A stretch of 64,000 bases of DNA from Burkholderia sp. Ax-1724 (GCF_011752995.1 NZ_VWWL01000006.1:62001-126000), one strand, 5' to 3'. Positions 8,857-17,246 are shown, numbered from the stretch's first letter. The notes: a model not told the origin generated them from the sequence alone. Program-made: numbers and translations.

Positions 8857-8892
8857 GCCCGTTTCGCGACCATATCTGCCCGCGAAACGGGC
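8857..8892. repeat. Perfect 12-bp inverted repeat with 12-nt spacer
   Basis: GCCCGTTTCGCG at 8857-8868 is exactly the reverse complement of CGCGAAACGGGC at 8881-8892. There is no T-run on either side, so it is not a textbook intrinsic terminator. It could be a hairpin slowing transcription from the ben operon, or a protein-binding site. Confidence 0.6.
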
Positions 8893-8980
8893 AATGCTGA
8901 AATGGGAGTCTGGAGAAAACCGGCGTCGATGATGGAAGCGACCGGCTATATTCCGCCCGCTGAAACCGGGTAAAACTATT

Positions 8981-9013
8981 ACGGGTAACTGAGCAATATC
9001 GCCGAATACCCGT
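8981..9013 (-). terminator. Possible terminator of the ben operon
   Basis: On the minus strand, arms ACGGGTA and TACCCGT (9013-9007 and 8987-8981) with a 19-nt loop are followed by AATAGTTTTA. They start 24 nt after the Rid gene. The stem is short and the loop long, so this is a weak call. Confidence 0.3.
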
Positions 9014-9036
9014 ATGCAACCTGAAACAGCGAACCT

Positions 9037-9468
9037 CTACGACTCCCGGTTCGGTACATGAATGAAATCCGACTCGGGCAGCACGGCAACCGCCTTGATC
9101 TCGACGATATACCCAGGCGCGCCACCAAGCATATGCGCCCCTACTGCCGTCCAGGCGGGAAGCGGATCGGTGTCGAGATAGCGATCGCGCACCTGCATGA
9201 ACAAAGGCAGATCACGCATATCGGTATGAAACGTGGTCAAGTCCACGACATCTCGCAGCGATGCGCCGGCAGCAGCCAATACCGTCTTGAGATTGTCGAA
9301 TGCCTGCACGATTTGCGCTTCGCGCCCTTCGACGAGCTGCATATTCCTGTCACGGCCAATCTGGCCCGACACGTAAATCGTATTGCCAACCTTGACCGCG
9401 GGTGCATAGCGAATCTTCTCGTACACTGCTTCCATTCCTTCGGGAACAATGGCCTTACGATCATTCAT
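9037..9468 (-). CDS. RidA/YjgF-family protein lacking the canonical arginine, in the ben operon
   Basis: The protein has 143 residues with the family opening and the strand VGNTIYVSGQIGRD. The start is supported by GAGGAG 7 nt upstream. RidA enzymes deaminate reactive enamines and imines, using an Arg that precedes the VEV strand (RxCVEV). Here the matching segment is APGYIVEIKAV, with Gly119 at the Arg position, so ordinary imine deaminase activity is not expected. It follows benD by 66 nt on the same strand and is probably cotranscribed with the benzoate genes. Rid homologues are also found in other aromatic pathways. Its role here is unknown; a cytoplasmic trimer is likely. Confidence 0.85.
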   Translation of the reverse strand: MNDRKAIVPEGMEAVYEKIRYAPAVKVGNTIYVSGQIGRDRNMQLVEGREAQIVQAFDNLKTVLAAAGASLRDVVDLTTFHTDMRDLPLFMQVRDRYLDTDPLPAWTAVGAHMLGGAPGYIVEIKAVAVLPESDFIHVPNRES

Positions 9469-9534
9469 CAACGTCTCCTCAAACAGCCTCAAATGCTGCA
9501 CCCTATCCGAATGTTGCCGCAAGCAAGTCATGGG

Positions 9535-10311
9535 TCAGCCGGTATCTCCGCCTGCAACCGGCAACACCGTGCCCGTGATATAACCCGCTTCATCCGACGC
9601 GAGAAACAGGATCGGCGCAACCTGCTCGTCGATACTGCCGTAGCGCTTCAGAAAGGTCGACCCGGTCACCTGCCGCACCGCTTCGCTCATCCAGACCCTT
9701 TCCTGTTCGCTGTCTCCTGCGGCGTTGCGCGGAACGCGTCGAGGTGGCGCATCGGTGCCGCCCGGTGCCGTGGCAACGACGCGAATGTTGTGCTCCGCGT
9801 ACTCCATCGCCAGCGATTGCGTGATCGCGTTGACCCCGCCCTTGGCCGCCGAATACGGCACACGCCGGATACCGCGCGTCGCATTCGACGATACGTTGAC
9901 GATGGTTCCGCCGCCTCGCGCGAGCAGATGAGGCAGTACTGCATGACAGGTGTACAGCGTCGGCATCAGCGAGCGGCGGATTTCCGCATCGATCTGCGCG
10001 GGCTCGAACTCAGCGAACGGACGCATGCGAATGGCGCCGCCGACACCGTTGATGAGGATGTCGATACCGCCGAACTTTTGCGCGGCGTAGGCCATCGACG
10101 CCTGAGCGCCCTCGTACGTTTCGAGGTCCGCAACGAAACCCGCCGTATCCGCACGGCCTGCTTCGGCGGCCACCTCGGCCACGAAGTCGGCGCGATCGAC
10201 GAACAGCACACGGGCACCCTCGGCCGCCGCGCGCAGCGCCACGCCGCGGCCGATCCCTTGCGCCGCGCCGGTGACGACCATGACCTTGCCTGTGAATCGT
10301 TGCATGTTCAT
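9535..10311 (-). CDS. benD: 1,6-dihydroxycyclohexa-2,4-diene-1-carboxylate dehydrogenase (BenD)
   Basis: This 258-residue short-chain dehydrogenase oxidises and decarboxylates the cis-diol made by BenABC to catechol, reducing NAD+. The cofactor motif TGAAQGIG lies at about 14-21. The catalytic Tyr/Lys are in YSAAK near residue 155, preceded by the NVSS serine. The ATG overlaps the benC stop by 4 nt (ATGA), so the two are coupled. A longer frame upstream exists but would run into benC. It is the last of the four benzoate-specific genes. Confidence 0.93.
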   Translation of the reverse strand: MNMQRFTGKVMVVTGAAQGIGRGVALRAAAEGARVLFVDRADFVAEVAAEAGRADTAGFVADLETYEGAQASMAYAAQKFGGIDILINGVGGAIRMRPFAEFEPAQIDAEIRRSLMPTLYTCHAVLPHLLARGGGTIVNVSSNATRGIRRVPYSAAKGGVNAITQSLAMEYAEHNIRVVATAPGGTDAPPRRVPRNAAGDSEQERVWMSEAVRQVTGSTFLKRYGSIDEQVAPILFLASDEAGYITGTVLPVAGGDTG

Positions 10312-11327
10312 GCCTTTGGCGCCGCGTTGGGAGTGAACTTCTCGTAGTGGAAGCTGTTGGGCTTCACGCCGTTGTCGTCGAAATACTTGCGCACTGCGTC
10401 GACCATCGGCGGCGGGCCGCACAGGTACACGTCGACGTCGCCGTCGTTCAAGGACTCGGCCGGCATATGCTGCGTGACCCAGCCCTTGCGCGAATGACTG
10501 GACTCCGCGTCGGCGACGACCGTGGCGAAACTGAAATTCGGCAGCTTCGTCTGATACGCCTCGATCGCCTCGACCAGCACGAGATCGAGGTCGCGGGTCA
10601 CGCCGTAAATCAGATGCACCTTCTGCTGCGAGTTCGTACGCGCCAAGACTTCGAGCATCGACAGGAACGGCGCGAGGCCCGTGCCGCCCGCGAGAAACAG
10701 CAATGGCCGCTGCACGTCGCGCAAATAGAAGCTGCCGAGCGGACCGGTCAAATCCAGTTTCGTGCCCGGCTCCGCGACTTCGAGCCAGGTACTCATGACG
10801 CCGCCCGGAATCTTCTTGATCAGGAAACTGATCTTCGCTTCGCCCGGCGCCGACGAGAAAGAGTACGAACGATGCTGGCCGCTGCCGGGCACGTCGATAT
10901 TCACATACTGGCCCGGCAGGAACACGGGAGCGGCCGCGTCCACCTCCAGTTCGAGCACGACGGCTGCGTCGTTATGCTGCTCGATCTTCGCCACGGTCGC
11001 GGCCAATTTGCTTTGCCCGGTCTTGCACACGGAAGACGATGCCGGCACAGCAATCACGCAATCGCTTTGCGGAATCATCTGGCAAGTCAGAACGAGCCCA
11101 CCGTCCTTTTCGTCTTCGGTCAGTGCGTCTTCGATGTAATCGTCGCCGAGGTCGTAACTGCCGCTTTCGGCGCGGCACTTGCAGGTGCCGCACACGCCGT
11201 CGGAACAATCCATCGGCAGATTGATCTTCGCGCGGAAGGCGGCATCGAGTACTTTCTCGCCCGCCTTGCATTCGATGAAACGGGTCACGCCGTCTTCGAA
11301 ATTCAGTGCAATATTGAAGTTGGACAT
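10308..11327 (-). CDS. benC: Benzoate 1,2-dioxygenase electron-transfer component (BenC)
   Basis: The protein has 339 residues. An N-terminal plant-type [2Fe-2S] ferredoxin domain has Cys41, Cys46, Cys49 and Cys82. A ferredoxin-NADP+ reductase-like region follows: the FAD motif RSYSFSSAP, then the NADH domain with GGTGLAPFLSMLE and the C-terminal CGPPPMV. It passes electrons from NADH to the BenAB oxygenase. The start has GGAGG upstream. The gene lies 38 nt after benB and overlaps benD by 4 nt. Confidence 0.95.
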   Translation of the reverse strand: MSNFNIALNFEDGVTRFIECKAGEKVLDAAFRAKINLPMDCSDGVCGTCKCRAESGSYDLGDDYIEDALTEDEKDGGLVLTCQMIPQSDCVIAVPASSSVCKTGQSKLAATVAKIEQHNDAAVVLELEVDAAAPVFLPGQYVNIDVPGSGQHRSYSFSSAPGEAKISFLIKKIPGGVMSTWLEVAEPGTKLDLTGPLGSFYLRDVQRPLLFLAGGTGLAPFLSMLEVLARTNSQQKVHLIYGVTRDLDLVLVEAIEAYQTKLPNFSFATVVADAESSHSRKGWVTQHMPAESLNDGDVDVYLCGPPPMVDAVRKYFDDNGVKPNSFHYEKFTPNAAPKA

Positions 11328-11365
11328 GGATCCTCCTGATCCCATGTTGATTCTGACGCCCGACA

Positions 11366-11854
11366 TCAAACGTGATAGACGTCGAGTACCTGCCGGATAT
11401 AGTCGTTCTTCAGCACGATCTTCTTGTTCGAAATCAGCAGGTCGTCGCCGGCCTCGCGCAAGGTGACGAACATCGTGCCGAAAATATGATCCGTGGACTT
11501 GTAGCGGTGACTCAGCGTGTGGAAGTTGTAGCGCACGTCCACTTCGTCGCCGCGCTCGGCCAGGACCTCCACGTTGGTGACGTTGTGCGCCGTACGCGGC
11601 TCCGGCGTCGAGGCACCGCTGCGCTCCGTCTTGATGCGGAATACGCGATCTTCGAGGCCACCCCGGTCCGGGTAGTACATCAACGAGATCTGGCTTTGCG
11701 GGTCGTCGGTGATCCGGTCATCGTCGTCCCAGGACGGCATCCAGTAGGTGACGTCCTCCGTATAACAGGCCAGCCACTCGTCCCACTGGCGATCGTCGAG
11801 CAGACGCGCTTCACGGTAGAGCACGCCGCAAATCTTCTGGTAGTCGAAGCTCAT
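11366..11854 (-). CDS. benB: Benzoate 1,2-dioxygenase small (beta) subunit (BenB)
   Basis: The protein has 162 residues, the normal size for ring-hydroxylating dioxygenase beta subunits, with a cystatin-like cone fold expected. Family-like segments are [20 protein letters not shown] and [19 protein letters not shown]. The ATG overlaps the benA stop (ATGA). BenB has a structural role in the alpha3beta3 oxygenase. A much longer in-frame ORF extends upstream inside benA but is a shadow. Confidence 0.95.
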   Translation of the reverse strand: MSFDYQKICGVLYREARLLDDRQWDEWLACYTEDVTYWMPSWDDDDRITDDPQSQISLMYYPDRGGLEDRVFRIKTERSGASTPEPRTAHNVTNVEVLAERGDEVDVRYNFHTLSHRYKSTDHIFGTMFVTLREAGDDLLISNKKIVLKNDYIRQVLDVYHV

Positions 11855-13209
11855 GCCACGGTCTCCTTGCCTTCCTTCTTCAGCGCATCGCGCATCACCT
11901 GCACCCAGTACTCGTGCTGGCACACGAACAGGCCTTCGTCTTCGCTGCGTTCGCCCGAAATGCGCGGCTTCAGACCCATCCGGCTCGCATTCTCGTCCGG
12001 CCCCTCGATCCACAGCGGCGCGCCGCGCGAAAGGTCGTTCCACATCGCCGTGATGCCGGCATAGCCCGCCTGGCAGGCGCGGAACTCTTCGAGATCGTCG
12101 GCAGTACCCATGCCCGACACGTTGAAGAAGTCTTCGTACTGGCGGATGCGAATGGCGCGATCCTCCGCGCTTTCGCCCTTCGGCGCGAAACAGAAGATGC
12201 TGACTTCGGTCTTGTCCACGCTGAGCGGACGAACCACGCGAATCTGCGTGCTGAACTGGTCCATCAGAAACACGTTCGGATACAGGCACAGGTTGCGCGT
12301 CTGATTGACGATGAAGTCCGCCTGCGTTTCGCCGACACGGTCCTTGATTTCTTCGCGATGCTTGTACACTGGCCGCACTTCCGGATTCATCGTCCGGGTC
12401 CACAACAGGATGTGGCCGTGGTCGAAACCGTAGACGCCCGCGACCGACTTGCTCCAGCTATTCGCATCGACGGCCTGCGTGCCGTCTTCCTTGCGCCGTC
12501 CCATCGTCGCCGCGTAGTTCCAGTGCACGGTGCTGACGTGATAGCCGTCGCAGCCGTTCTCCATCTGCATTTTCCAGTTGCCGTCGTAGACATACGTGGA
12601 ATTGCCGCGCAGTACTTCAAGCCCGTTCGGACTCTGGTCGACGATCTGGTCGATGATGACGCGCGATTCGCCGAGGTACTCTTCGAGCGGCAACACGTCC
12701 GCATTGAGACTGCCGAACAGAAAGCCGCGATAGCTCTGGAAGCGCGCCACTTTACGCAGATCGTGCGAGCCGTTCGTGTTGAACTGCACCGGATACTCGG
12801 TGGTCTTCTCGTCCTTTACCTTGAGCAGCTTGCCCGTATTCGAGAACGTCCAGCCGTGGAACGGGCAAGTGAAGCTGCCCTTGTTGCCATGCTTGCGGCG
12901 GCACAGCATCGCCCCCTTGTGCGCGCAGGCGTTGATGACCGCATTCAATTGCCCCGTCTTGTCGCGAGTAATGACAATAGGCTGGCGGCCGATCCACGTG
13001 GTGTAGTAGTCGTTGTTGTCCGGAATCTGGCTCTCGTGCGCGAGGTACACCCAGTTGTTCTCGAAGATGTGCTTCATCTCGAGTTCGAACAGATCGGCAT
13101 GGGTGAAGATATCGCGCCGGCAACGGAATATGCCGGCCTCCTTATCATCCTGCACCGCGGTGGCGAGCAGTTGATCCAGTTCATTGGCTTTGTCGACGAT
13201 GGTGGACAT
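11851..13209 (-). CDS. benA: Benzoate 1,2-dioxygenase large (alpha) subunit (BenA)
   Basis: The protein has 452 residues, typical of BenA/XylX. The Rieske [2Fe-2S] ligands are Cys95-x-His97 and Cys115-x2-His118. The mononuclear iron site is DGYHVSTVH (Asp221, His224, His229), with a distal Asp expected further on. It adds O2 to benzoate, giving the 1,2-cis-diol. It is the first large gene of benABCD, transcribed away from benM. Its ribosome site (GGAGAGG) overlaps the end of a 22-codon upstream ORF. Confidence 0.96.
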   Translation of the reverse strand: MSTIVDKANELDQLLATAVQDDKEAGIFRCRRDIFTHADLFELEMKHIFENNWVYLAHESQIPDNNDYYTTWIGRQPIVITRDKTGQLNAVINACAHKGAMLCRRKHGNKGSFTCPFHGWTFSNTGKLLKVKDEKTTEYPVQFNTNGSHDLRKVARFQSYRGFLFGSLNADVLPLEEYLGESRVIIDQIVDQSPNGLEVLRGNSTYVYDGNWKMQMENGCDGYHVSTVHWNYAATMGRRKEDGTQAVDANSWSKSVAGVYGFDHGHILLWTRTMNPEVRPVYKHREEIKDRVGETQADFIVNQTRNLCLYPNVFLMDQFSTQIRVVRPLSVDKTEVSIFCFAPKGESAEDRAIRIRQYEDFFNVSGMGTADDLEEFRACQAGYAGITAMWNDLSRGAPLWIEGPDENASRMGLKPRISGERSEDEGLFVCQHEYWVQVMRDALKKEGKETVA

Positions 13210-13221
13210 GATTTCCTCTCC

Positions 13222-13290
13222 CTATGCGCGCTTCGACACGGCTTTCGGCAGGACCTGCGCTTTCTTGCCCGGGACTGCTTTGACGCTCAT
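13222..13290 (-). CDS. 22-residue basic leader-like ORF upstream of benA
   Basis: A short ORF (MSVKAVPGKKAQVLPKAVSK plus two residues) begins with ATG preceded by GGAGA. It ends with TAG that runs directly into the benA ribosome site (TAGGGAGAGG), 12 nt before the benA ATG. The peptide is strongly basic (Lys/Arg, no acids). This layout suggests translational coupling with benA or a leader role. I do not recognise the peptide. It may be chance, but the ribosome site and tight spacing argue for translation. Confidence 0.45.
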   Translation of the reverse strand: MSVKAVPGKKAQVLPKAVSKRA

Positions 13291-13431
13291 GATGACTGTC
13301 TCCGTTGGGTATCTGGGGAAATTGCCTGGTGCGGGTCCGCCCTGGCATGGCGAAAGATGCACTTCAGTTCATTTGATGGTTTTATACAGGTCACGCATTT
13401 CGACCGTCCAATACTTTCCCCATCCTCTTTG

Positions 13432-13446
13432 ATACCTATAGAATAT
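13432..13446. promoter_or_regulatory. Putative BenM/CatM-type operator (ATAC-N7-ATAT)
   Basis: ATACCTATAGAATAT matches the ATAC-N7-GTAT consensus of BenM/CatM sites except for one base in the right half. It is close in sequence to the well-known BenM sites of Acinetobacter. It lies 93 nt upstream of benM and 141 nt before the leader ORF, inside the divergent ben promoter region. A second ATAC occurs at 13411. Confidence 0.5.
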
Positions 13447-13539
13447 AAAGAGCGTGCAATCCACAATTTATATGGATTTTTTGCGACGCAATATACCTAA
13501 ACATGCATCGAAAAATAGTTCATCTTTGAGGTAGCCATC

Positions 13540-14475
13540 ATGGATCTGCGTCAGCTTCGCTACTTCGTCGCCGTGGCCCGCGAGCGCAATTTCACCCGCG
13601 CGGCCGAGCAGCTTCACATTGCTCAACCGCCGCTGAGCCGGCAGATTCAGTTGCTCGAAGAAGAGGTCGGCGTCCCCCTGCTGATTCGCAATACCCGCCC
13701 CGTGCGGATGACCGACGCGGGCCGTCTGTTTTACGAGCAGGCCATGCAGGTTCTTGCGCGAATAGATCAGATGAAAGCCGCCGCGAGGCGCGTGGGACTC
13801 CATCAGCGCAGCGTGTTGTCGATCGGATTCGTCGGTTCGGTTCTGTACGCGGGATTGCCGACGCTGATGCGCAAGCTGCGCGCGCATGCACCCGAACTGG
13901 ACATTCAGATGGTCGAATTGATGTCGATGCAACAGATCGAGGCGCTGAAAGAAGGCCGTATCGACATCGGCTTCGGCCGCGTGCACCACGGCGATCCGAA
14001 TATCGCCGCGATCGTCCTGCGCGAAGAGCGCCTTGCCGCGGTCGTGCCGGCCGGCTCGCCGATGGCGAGAGAATCGACGCCATTGCCCATCGAACAGCTG
14101 GCAGGACAAAAGTTGATTGTTTACCCCAAGGAGCCGCGCCCCAGCTTTGCCGATCAGGTCCTGAACGTCCTGTACGGCCACGGCGTGGAAGTGGGCGAGG
14201 TGCTGGAAGTGCGCGAGATCCAGACCGCACTGGGACTCGTCGCGGCCGAATTCGGCGTGTGCATCGTGCCCTCGTCGGCACGGCAATCGCGGCAGGACGT
14301 GCACTACCGGGTGCTGGACAGCGACCGCGCAACGTCGCCGGTCATTTTCAATCACCGTATCAACGACAATTCGATCTATATCGGCCTCGTCAAACGATTG
14401 ATCGAAGAAATGTATGCGGAAAATCCATCGTGGCTGCACGCGCATAACCTGACAAGATTCGAGCCGCGCCAATAA
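13540..14475 (+). CDS. benM: LysR-type regulator of benzoate degradation (BenM/CatM-like)
   Basis: The protein has 311 residues. The N-terminal winged helix-turn-helix (about 1-60) reads MDLRQLRYFVAVARERNFTR and then AAEQLHIAQPPLSRQIQLLE, as in BenM/CatM/CatR. The C-terminal periplasmic-binding-like effector domain runs from about 90 to 300. It is divergent from benABCD with an ATAC-N7 site between. Family members activate ben and cat genes on binding cis,cis-muconate and/or benzoate. The N-terminus cannot separate BenM from CatM; the position points to BenM. Confidence 0.88.
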   Translation: MDLRQLRYFVAVARERNFTRAAEQLHIAQPPLSRQIQLLEEEVGVPLLIRNTRPVRMTDAGRLFYEQAMQVLARIDQMKAAARRVGLHQRSVLSIGFVGSVLYAGLPTLMRKLRAHAPELDIQMVELMSMQQIEALKEGRIDIGFGRVHHGDPNIAAIVLREERLAAVVPAGSPMARESTPLPIEQLAGQKLIVYPKEPRPSFADQVLNVLYGHGVEVGEVLEVREIQTALGLVAAEFGVCIVPSSARQSRQDVHYRVLDSDRATSPVIFNHRINDNSIYIGLVKRLIEEMYAENPSWLHAHNLTRFEPRQ

Positions 14476-14514
14476 CCCGACGTCAGGAACGATGTTGCGC
14501 ACAACGTCATTGCC

Positions 14515-14838
14515 TTACCCGGGCGCCTCGGCGAAGCGCAATCCGATGATGCCGATCAGCGCGAGGCCGAGAAAGAACAACCGCATCCAGCCCGTTCCTT
14601 CATGAAAGCAGACCATGCCGATCACCACGAGTCCGATCGTGCCTATGCCGGTCCAGATCGCATAAGCCGTGCCGATTGGCAAAGACGCAAGCGAGCGCGC
14701 CAATAGATAGATGCTGAGCAGTCCCGCGACTATCGCGAGAATACTCGGCACGGGCCGTGTCCAGCCGGCGTTCAGCTTGAGCGACACGCCCATCGCGATC
14801 TCCAGCATCGCGGCGAGAAACAGCGTTGCCCACGCCAT
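14515..14838 (-). CDS. Small multidrug resistance (SMR) transporter, Gdx/SugE-like
   Basis: The protein has 107 residues with four hydrophobic helices. The essential membrane Glu is Glu13 (AAMLEIAMG). LPIGTAYAIWTGIGTIG is the conserved helix-3 motif. The GLKLNxGWTRP-like turn resembles the Gdx/SugE branch, whose members export guanidinium, rather than EmrE drug pumps. The start has GGAG 8 nt upstream. It lies 4 nt after the glutathione transferase gene on the same strand, so the two probably form an operon controlled from 15.55 kb. Confidence 0.85.
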   Translation of the reverse strand: MAWATLFLAAMLEIAMGVSLKLNAGWTRPVPSILAIVAGLLSIYLLARSLASLPIGTAYAIWTGIGTIGLVVIGMVCFHEGTGWMRLFFLGLALIGIIGLRFAEAPG

Positions 14839-14842
14839 ACCG

Positions 14843-15511
14843 CTACTCCCGTGTCTCACCGGATTGCCCGTCGGCAGCCGGCGACAGCACCCTGTTCGCG
14901 GCGAGTCCTTCGATGACCGCCGGACGAGCCTCGATCACCGTCAGCCAACGCGCTACGTGCGGAAATGCCGACACGTCCAGCTCCAGTTCGCCGAAAGTGC
15001 GCAACCAGCTGAACGCGGCGATATCAGCAATCGTGTATTCGGGCAAGGCGAGGAATGCCGACTCGCCCAGGCGTCGATTCACGACGCCGTAAAGCCGCAA
15101 CGCTTCCTTGCGATAGCGCGCGATCGCCTCATCGTTGGCAGTCTCGGCCCTATGCAGAAACCACCATAGCTGGCCGAGCATCGGACCGATGCTGCCGATC
15201 TGGAAATGCAGCCACTGCTGGACCGTGCTTTGCTCCCGTTGCCGGCCAGGCCATAGGCACCCGGTCTTCGACGAAAGATAGGTCAGGATCGCGCCGGACT
15301 CGAAGATCGTCAAGCCGGCTTCATGATCGACCACGGCGGGAATCTTCCCGTTCGGGTTGATCGCCAGATAGTCGGGACGGTGCTGATCGCCTCCCGACAG
15401 ATCGAGATTCACCTGCCGGTAGGCGATGCCGGCTTCTTTCAGGAAGATGCTGATTTTCTGCCCGTTGGGCGTGTCCGCGGTGTAAAGCGTCATAGCGTCG
15501 GCGTTTGACAT
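14843..15511 (-). CDS. Glutathione S-transferase (YfcG/nu-class-like)
   Basis: The protein has 222 residues. The N-terminal thioredoxin-like domain has LYTADTPNGQKISIFLKEAG, where TPNGQK is typical of YfcG/Ure2-like enzymes with disulfide-bond reductase activity. It also has INPNGKIPAVVDHE and the glutathione-binding ES pair in IFESGAIL. The all-helical domain follows with YTIADIAAFSW. The start has AAGGA 6 nt upstream. Its promoter carries an ATTGCAATTGCAAT palindrome also found at the MarR and aceE promoters. It is divergent from the AceE-like gene. Confidence 0.9.
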   Translation of the reverse strand: MSNADAMTLYTADTPNGQKISIFLKEAGIAYRQVNLDLSGGDQHRPDYLAINPNGKIPAVVDHEAGLTIFESGAILTYLSSKTGCLWPGRQREQSTVQQWLHFQIGSIGPMLGQLWWFLHRAETANDEAIARYRKEALRLYGVVNRRLGESAFLALPEYTIADIAAFSWLRTFGELELDVSAFPHVARWLTVIEARPAVIEGLAANRVLSPAADGQSGETRE

Positions 15512-15550
15512 AGGGTTCCTTGCGGCCTCCATATTTTTGCAATTACAATA

Positions 15551-15564
15551 ATTGCAATTGCAAT
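15551..15564. promoter_or_regulatory. Putative MarR operator, copy 1 (GST / AceE-like divergent promoter)
   Basis: ATTGCAATTGCAAT is a perfect 14-bp palindrome in the intergenic region between the GST gene and the AceE-like gene, with additional half-sites nearby at 15539-15553. It shares its core with sites at 17247 and 17293 next to the MarR gene. Binding by that protein is inference. Confidence 0.65.
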
Positions 15565-15617
15565 CGTATGGCTGAAGATCGCTTTTGGCAAGCCGTCCAA
15601 CAACCGTAGGTATCCGT

Positions 15618-16760
15618 ATGACTTCAGCGCCACTGCGCCCTCCCGTTTTTTCAAACGCAACACGCGGTGCGGCACGTGCCTGTCTCGCTGCGTTCGACGC
15701 CATGGAGCGCAGCGTCCCACGCCATGCCACTTCTCCGCGACACGCCATCGATGCCATTGCGGATAGTCTCGGCGGCAACGGTTCGGTATCGCATCGAATC
15801 TCGATCGTCAGAGCGAACCGGCAGCGAGATTCGCACGGGGCGCTCCCCAGCGCATGGCCGCTCTGGTTTCAAAGCGGGCGTCATGCGTTCGAAAAGCCGC
15901 TGCTGTATCTATTCGGATCGGAAACACTCGACCGGCTGCGGATGCTGTCGTTCGAATCGGCGGGACGGGGCATTCTGTGCAACGATGCCGAAACGCGGCC
16001 ATCGATCTGGTGCAAGGGCGTGCAACCCGCACTGCCGCTCTGGCTCGCCTCGCATCCGGACTGCACGCCGTACGACCCCGCTTCCGCCGATGAAGCACGC
16101 GCCATCCTGCGCTCGGCGCTGCAAGCGCTTTACGTGGACCATCAAGCCGGCTTCTACTATCTGGCGACGCATGACGATACGTGCGCCGACACCGGCCCCT
16201 TGCATCGTGCCGATGCGCAAGGCGCAATCAAGGGGATGTATCGGCTCAGGCTCACGCCCGAGGTAAGCACAGTGAGCACGGCAAGCACGAATGGAAATAG
16301 AAAAACGCCGCCGCAAATCCGCCTATGCGGCGCGGGCAAGGCGCTACAGCGCGTGCTCCATGCGGCACGCCTGCTCTCGCAGGATTGGGGAGTCGCGGCG
16401 GAAGTCTGGAGTTGTCCCAGCTATACGCGCCTTGCCCGCGAGGGACGCGCCGCCGCGCGATGGAACATGCTTCATCCGCAATCGCGGCCACGACGGCCTC
16501 ATATCGCCCGATGCCTCGGCGACAGCACGGCGCCGGTGATCGCCGTCACCGGCTACGCACAGCATATTGCCGAGCAGATCGCTCCATTTGCACCCGGGCG
16601 ATTCGTGGCGCTCGGCGCAACGCCGCAGCGCGGCACGGCCTACGCGGATTTCCCCGGTGCGCCATGGATCACCCTGATTGCCCTGAAAGCACTCGTCGAC
16701 GAAGGCGCATTGTCCGCGCAAACGTTGGAAGCCGCGCTGCGCACTTATGCGCTGACCTAG
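15618..16760 (+). CDS. Shortened AceE-like protein (central plus C-terminal PDH E1 region), predicted catalytically inactive
   Basis: This 380-residue protein aligns by eye with the C-terminal ~45% of the AceE encoded at 17394. Clear matches are GAIKGMYRL to SILKGLYRL, REGRAAARWNMLHPQ to RDGLAAERWNILHPQ, and ITLIALKALVDEGALS to IVLTALKALADEGTIA. The ThDP-binding half is missing. The catalytic Glu segment NESGA of AceE becomes DSHGA (residues 71-75). The GEGLQHDDGHSH histidine loop becomes CKGVQPALPLWL. It cannot be a complete E1. It could be a regulatory or structural partner, or a decaying duplicate, though the frame is open over its whole length. An earlier TTG (15585) is possible. Confidence 0.7.
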   Translation: MTSAPLRPPVFSNATRGAARACLAAFDAMERSVPRHATSPRHAIDAIADSLGGNGSVSHRISIVRANRQRDSHGALPSAWPLWFQSGRHAFEKPLLYLFGSETLDRLRMLSFESAGRGILCNDAETRPSIWCKGVQPALPLWLASHPDCTPYDPASADEARAILRSALQALYVDHQAGFYYLATHDDTCADTGPLHRADAQGAIKGMYRLRLTPEVSTVSTASTNGNRKTPPQIRLCGAGKALQRVLHAARLLSQDWGVAAEVWSCPSYTRLAREGRAAARWNMLHPQSRPRRPHIARCLGDSTAPVIAVTGYAQHIAEQIAPFAPGRFVALGATPQRGTAYADFPGAPWITLIALKALVDEGALSAQTLEAALRTYALT

Positions 16761-16773
16761 CCGCGCCCTGCCC

Positions 16774-17241
16774 TTATTTGCCCGGCGCCGCTTCGCGCGC
16801 GGCCGCGCCGGCCTGATCGAGCGCGCTCGCGAACACGCGCTGTTCGTCCGCATCGAACTGGGCGAGAAACAACTCGGCCACCGCGGATTCGTAGACCTTC
16901 CACATTTTTTTGCGCAGCGCGCGCCCCTTGCTGGTAATCGACGCGTAGGCGGCCCGTCCGTCCTCGGCGGAACGGGCACGGGTAACGAGCCCTTCTTCCT
17001 CCAGGCGGTCAACCAGTCTCGTCAGGTTGTAGCGCTCGATCGCCAGCACGTCCGCCAGTTCGTGCATGCGCCGCGTGCCGCCGGGGCCGCTTTCCAGCCC
17101 CCACAGCAGGTCATACCACGCATAAGCGGGCAAGCCGCTCTCGGCCAGCCGCCGCTCGACCTCGCGAATCATCAAACGGTGCGCGCGGACGAATGAGAAC
17201 CACAGGTCGGGCTCGTTTCTGGACATATCGGAAAACTCCAT
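16774..17241 (-). CDS. MarR-family transcriptional regulator
   Basis: The protein has 155 residues with a winged-helix core (about 30-110). This includes HELADVLAIERYNLTRLVDRLEE as helix-turn-helix and the wing RSAEDGRAAYASITSKG with the conserved Asp-Gly-Arg. The operator-like sequence at 17247-17262 begins 6 nt upstream of the start, and a 20-bp palindrome lies at 17293, so autorepression and control of the divergent aceE are likely. An alternative start (MSRNE, 17226) is possible. It converges on the AceE-like gene. The ligand is unknown; quinones, phenolics or thiol stress would fit the neighbours. Confidence 0.88.
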   Translation of the reverse strand: MEFSDMSRNEPDLWFSFVRAHRLMIREVERRLAESGLPAYAWYDLLWGLESGPGGTRRMHELADVLAIERYNLTRLVDRLEEEGLVTRARSAEDGRAAYASITSKGRALRKKMWKVYESAVAELFLAQFDADEQRVFASALDQAGAAAREAAPGK

Positions 17242-17246
17242 GAGGT

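Larger units (their letters stand above)
8624..9036. other. Intergenic region between the sugar operon and the ben operon
   Basis: About 410 bases without a convincing gene. Short ORFs exist on both strands but have no ribosome site or recognisable protein. The stretch holds a perfect 12-bp inverted repeat and a weaker hairpin next to the Rid gene (listed separately). The left end is the promoter side of the sugar transporter operon. Confidence 0.6.

Noticed and set aside
11914..13500. 528-codon plus-strand ORF opposite benA
   Set aside because: Antisense shadow of a well-identified dioxygenase gene with no domain of its own.
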